38,706 nt of DNA from an uncultured Eubacteriales bacterium (GTDB taxonomy: Bacteria > Bacillota > Clostridia > Lachnospirales > Lachnospiraceae). Positions 36,301 through 38,706 of this stretch are shown one piece after another. Position 1 is the stretch's first letter; each line of letters begins with the position of its first letter. The stretch is from the NCBI GenBank assembly GCA_949292785.1, contig CASFBK010000021.1, forward strand, positions 1 through 38,706. The letters are read 5' to 3'. The position numbers were made by a program, and so were the translations under genes. The notes beneath the pieces are model-generated. The model was not told where the DNA came from and made no database searches. It saw nothing but the letters and a program-made list of their open reading frames with translations.

Positions 36301-37144
36301 ACCAATACTTTTCCATATAATCTTCTGCTTCTTTTTGTTCCATTCGAAATTTTAATCTAAGCTTTTCTAAGATATCATTTCGCGAGACCCCAAATTCTTT
36401 GCAAGTTTCAATGAATTCCTGTATTCTTCCCTCTTTTCTCCCTTCTTCTCTCCCCTTTTCTACTCCAATCTCTAAAATGTTCATCTTTACAGCCTCCCAT
36501 TCTTCTGATTGCTTTACTTCTTCTACAATAGCATCTAATTTTACGATTCGTTCATCCTTTACTATGATATCGGGATTATCCAACCGTGTCTCCTTCATAT
36601 ACTGTAGCAGACTGATTAATTCCGGCGTTCCATTTTTGCTTTTCATATTCAAAAATATTTTTTGCGTTCCATCCTCTAAATGCAGTCCCGGTATTTCTTC
36701 ACATTGCTCGGTAAAGGTATACTTTGCGAAATCCCTTTGAAAAATATCCTCCTGTGTAATAAAAATAACTATAGTGGATGGTAAATTCTTATATAACGTC
36801 TCTTTTCCAGCTTTTAATATAGGTGTATCTAACAGTCCCTGATAATATCTGGCTCTTTTTCTAACATCATCTTTCTGCGTATCATTTTGCATTTCCATAT
36901 CAAAATATCGATTATCCTGTGCTTTTGCCCATGCGTCCAGACGAATGGCTCGCTTTCCTTCCCTGTTAAGCACTACCTGCTCTACCTTTACCTCTTCTAA
37001 CACAAGTCCCTTTTCGTCCAGAATAATACTTAAGGTATTTTCATAGGCTTCTTTGTGTTTCATTACAGACAAAAATAGAGCAAAATCACTGAGATTTAAT
37101 TCATAATCCTCTGGAATTGCATTTGTTAAAATTCCATTTGTCAT
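36299..37144 (-). CDS. Rpn family PD-(D/E)XK nuclease / putative transposase
   Basis: A 281-residue Rpn (recombination-promoting nuclease) family protein. Seen: the nuclease core RLDAWAKAQDNRYFDMEMQN (Asp ... ExQ), KRARYYQGLLD, IVIFITQEDIF, and a C-terminal charged helix with a GREEGRKEGR repeat typical of the family. Such genes are often multi-copy and vary at the repeat. No inverted repeats or target duplication border this copy, so it is not an evident insertion sequence. AAAGGAAG precedes ATG. Role unsettled: DNA cleavage, defence or recombination. Confidence 0.88.
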   Translation of the reverse strand: MTNGILTNAIPEDYELNLSDFALFLSVMKHKEAYENTLSIILDEKGLVLEEVKVEQVVLNREGKRAIRLDAWAKAQDNRYFDMEMQNDTQKDDVRKRARYYQGLLDTPILKAGKETLYKNLPSTIVIFITQEDIFQRDFAKYTFTEQCEEIPGLHLEDGTQKIFLNMKSKNGTPELISLLQYMKETRLDNPDIIVKDERIVKLDAIVEEVKQSEEWEAVKMNILEIGVEKGREEGRKEGRIQEFIETCKEFGVSRNDILEKLRLKFRMEQKEAEDYMEKYW

Positions 37145-37380
37145 TCACATACTTCCTTTCTTTTTTTCATTCACAGGAAGATATGTATTTCTCCCTGCCT
37201 GATTATTTGGTAATTAAGCAAAGAGTTCATTTGACAACCGTAACCGGTAATAGAATTGCATTAGAATTATTACTTCAGAACCTTAATTGCTTGCTTTTAT
37301 GGTAGCATATCATTTATGAAAAAACAAGACCATGTCTGACTGCTTTTATTTCATTTTTTTCATTTTATTATTGTGAAGAC

Positions 37381-37431
37381 ATTCTCCCTTATATCTCGTT
37401 ATTATCATTAGAACGAAATACAAGGGAGGAT
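37381..37431. promoter_or_regulatory. Inverted repeat covering the ribosome site of the DUF4097 gene
   Basis: 37381-37400 and 37412-37431 pair at 18 of 20 positions (one wobble) around an 11-base loop. The right arm contains AAGGGAGGA, the ribosome site of the gene starting at 37437. If transcribed it would hide that site; if the start lies inside it, it is more likely an operator. I could not place a promoter with confidence in 37145-37436. Confidence 0.6.
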
Positions 37432-37436
37432 TTTTT

Positions 37437-38495
37437 ATGAACTCAAAGAAAATATTAACTGTTTTTGTCGGAATTGCTATTGCTGTAAGCATTGTTTTTT
37501 GCGGAATCATTATTGGTACAGGCATAAACCAGAAAAGAGACGTTTCCGCTCCAACCCGTGAAGAAATACATTCCTACGTATTAGAAAAAACAAAGTTAGA
37601 GGATTTTTCCGAAGCCTCTATTACCATCAGCTATGCAAATGTTGCTATTATTCCTTCCGATGGATATTATTTAGAATATTGTCTTGACGGTACCTGCGAG
37701 GCGCCTGCTTACAACATATCCAATGGAAAATTCGAATTCAAAGAGGGGGCTGTACAACGCAAGTACCAGTTCAACATGAATCCTTTTGGCTATCCTTTCA
37801 TATATTATGAAAATCAGGAGCCATTTTATTTGAATCTGTATGTTCCAAAAGAACAATATTTTGAACTCTTGTCTATTTACAATGACAGCGGAAATGTGGA
37901 TATTGAACAGCTACAGGCGAAAAAAGCTGAACTGACCCTGGATTACGGCAACTTGAACTTAGAAAACTTTACCGGAGACAGCTTGAGCCTTACACTGGAT
38001 TCCGGGAATGTGGAATTCGGAACGATTTCCTGTAAGGAATTTACAGTTTACAATGATTACGGAAATTTGACCGGAGACAACCTGTCCGCTTCCACATCCG
38101 TTTCAGCAGAACTGGATAGTGGTAATTTTGAAGTACAACAGCTTTCTACTGATACGTTTTCTCTGACTAATAATTACGGAAATACTGACATTTACAGTTT
38201 TACCTCTGCAAATGGTACATTTTCTATTGATTCCGGCAACCTTTCATTACTGGATGCTGATTTTAAAAATATCACTGTTTCCAATGACTATGGAAATGCA
38301 GACCTTGAACTGCGTCAGGCAATTACAGAATACAACTATGACCTGTTCGCTGAATATGGTACGATTTCTGTGAATGGGAAAACGCTGGAAACAAATGATG
38401 ATGGGGAATCTTCCTATCAAAAGGATAACGGAAAAGACCGGAAAATAAAGATTGGCTGTGACAGTGGAAACATTACGATTACAGGAAAATATTAG
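37437..38495 (+). CDS. DUF4097 beta-helix-like envelope protein
   Basis: A 352-residue protein with one N-terminal membrane anchor or signal (about 6-28) and no lipobox. From residue 150 it has a regular repeat of about 19 residues in which DSGN and DYGN alternate (DSGN at 150, 188, 227, 265, 342; DYGN/NYGN/EYGT at 169, 207, 246, 284, 306), the DUF4097 pattern expected to form a right-handed beta solenoid outside the membrane. Function unknown; such genes often accompany PadR regulators and envelope stress genes, none of which is next to it here. Confidence 0.85.
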   Translation: MNSKKILTVFVGIAIAVSIVFCGIIIGTGINQKRDVSAPTREEIHSYVLEKTKLEDFSEASITISYANVAIIPSDGYYLEYCLDGTCEAPAYNISNGKFEFKEGAVQRKYQFNMNPFGYPFIYYENQEPFYLNLYVPKEQYFELLSIYNDSGNVDIEQLQAKKAELTLDYGNLNLENFTGDSLSLTLDSGNVEFGTISCKEFTVYNDYGNLTGDNLSASTSVSAELDSGNFEVQQLSTDTFSLTNNYGNTDIYSFTSANGTFSIDSGNLSLLDADFKNITVSNDYGNADLELRQAITEYNYDLFAEYGTISVNGKTLETNDDGESSYQKDNGKDRKIKIGCDSGNITITGKY

Positions 38496-38496
38496 T

Positions 38497-38576
38497 CATA
38501 TGACTTATAAGAGCATCTGGCATTAAATTTGTGTCATACAACTTATAAGAGCCATCTGGCACATTAAATTTGTGTC
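38497..38576 (+). repeat. Tandem duplication of the terminator region
   Basis: 38497-38536 and 38535-38576 are near copies (shared ACTTATAAGAGC, ATCTGGCA, TTAAATTTGTGTCA), offset by 38-41 bases. The second forms the working hairpin; the first lacks the right arm. Confidence 0.75.
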
Positions 38577-38587
38577 AGATGGCTTTT
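38550..38587 (+). terminator. Terminator of the DUF4097 gene
   Basis: AGCCATCTG (38550-38558) and CAGATGGCT (38576-38584) pair perfectly, with an inner CACA / TGTG stem, then TTT. Confidence 0.85.
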
Positions 38588-38608
38588 CGTCCGGTTAAAA
38601 GCTCACAC

Positions 38609-38703
38609 GAGTGTGTGAATAAAAGTCTGTAAATACAGATCTTCTATGATAATGACTGGGCTGAAGGCTCTCGGATGAGCTTCCAGTCCTTATTTTATAT
38701 ATA
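38609..38703. repeat. Right copy of 95-bp terminal inverted repeat
   Basis: Exact reverse complement of 1-95. Reading outward it begins GAGTGTGTGAATAAAAG and continues for three further bases (ACA) to the window end. A short CACAC-GA-GTGTG palindrome straddles its inner border. The two flanks inside the borders share no sequence. Confidence 0.9.
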
Positions 38704-38706
38704 ACA

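Noticed and set aside
36299-37144. Insertion sequence around the Rpn gene
   Set aside because: No terminal inverted repeats or target duplications border it; the nearby stem is a terminator.

Overview
The window looks like a chromosomal segment of a spore-forming Clostridia bacterium, most likely a Lachnospiraceae (Blautia/Roseburia/Dorea type). Reasons: AT-rich DNA, strong GGAGG ribosome sites, sporulation genes (gpr, spoIIP, a GerMN lipoprotein) and the Firmicutes gene order comEA ... comEC-holA-rpsT-gpr-spoIIP-lepA-hemW. I saw no rRNA, tRNA, CRISPR array or phage genes. The assignment rests on reading, not on a search.

Layout. 1-95 and 38609-38703 are perfect 95-bp inverted copies of one sequence, so both ends of the window run outward into the same repeated element. 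258-1963: PfkB sugar kinase behind a TrmB-like regulator, with a clear promoter and a palindromic operator. 2077-3274: bcp-yaaA, an oxidative stress pair. 3333-10107 (minus strand): gpr, spoIIP, corA-like, lepA, GNAT, hemW, with rpsT divergent at 10304. 10677-19111 (minus): comEA, response regulator, histidine kinase, GerMN lipoprotein, comEC, holA, DUF1015, apparently one long transcription unit with its own promoter and a leader holding three 52-bp hairpin repeats. 19362-24934 (minus): arginine biosynthesis operon argC-GNAT-argJ-argB-argD followed by a small DMT transporter. argG is divergent at 25286, and both divergent promoters carry paired ARG-box-like operators. 26669-31740 (minus): MORN lipoprotein, DUF2225, glnS, rhomboid-like membrane protein, LysM protein. 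32015-36280 (plus): a 1421-residue 2-hydroxyacyl-CoA dehydratase activase with two ATPase modules. 36299-37144 (minus): Rpn-type nuclease. 37437-38495 (plus): DUF4097 surface or envelope protein.

How the genes work together. The arg genes form a complete route from N-acetylglutamate to ornithine (argJ, B, C, D) plus argininosuccinate synthase, with matching operators. comEA, comEC and holA are the DNA uptake and replication neighbourhood common to Firmicutes, here with a two-component system and a spore-germination-type lipoprotein inserted between comEA and comEC. gpr and spoIIP serve spore germination and engulfment. The most unusual material is non-coding: hairpin repeat arrays in two 5' leaders (comEA operon and glnS), a GC-rich element with tiny ORFs between the kinase and GerMN genes, a stem that would bury the ribosome site of the DUF4097 gene, and the inverted repeats at the window ends.
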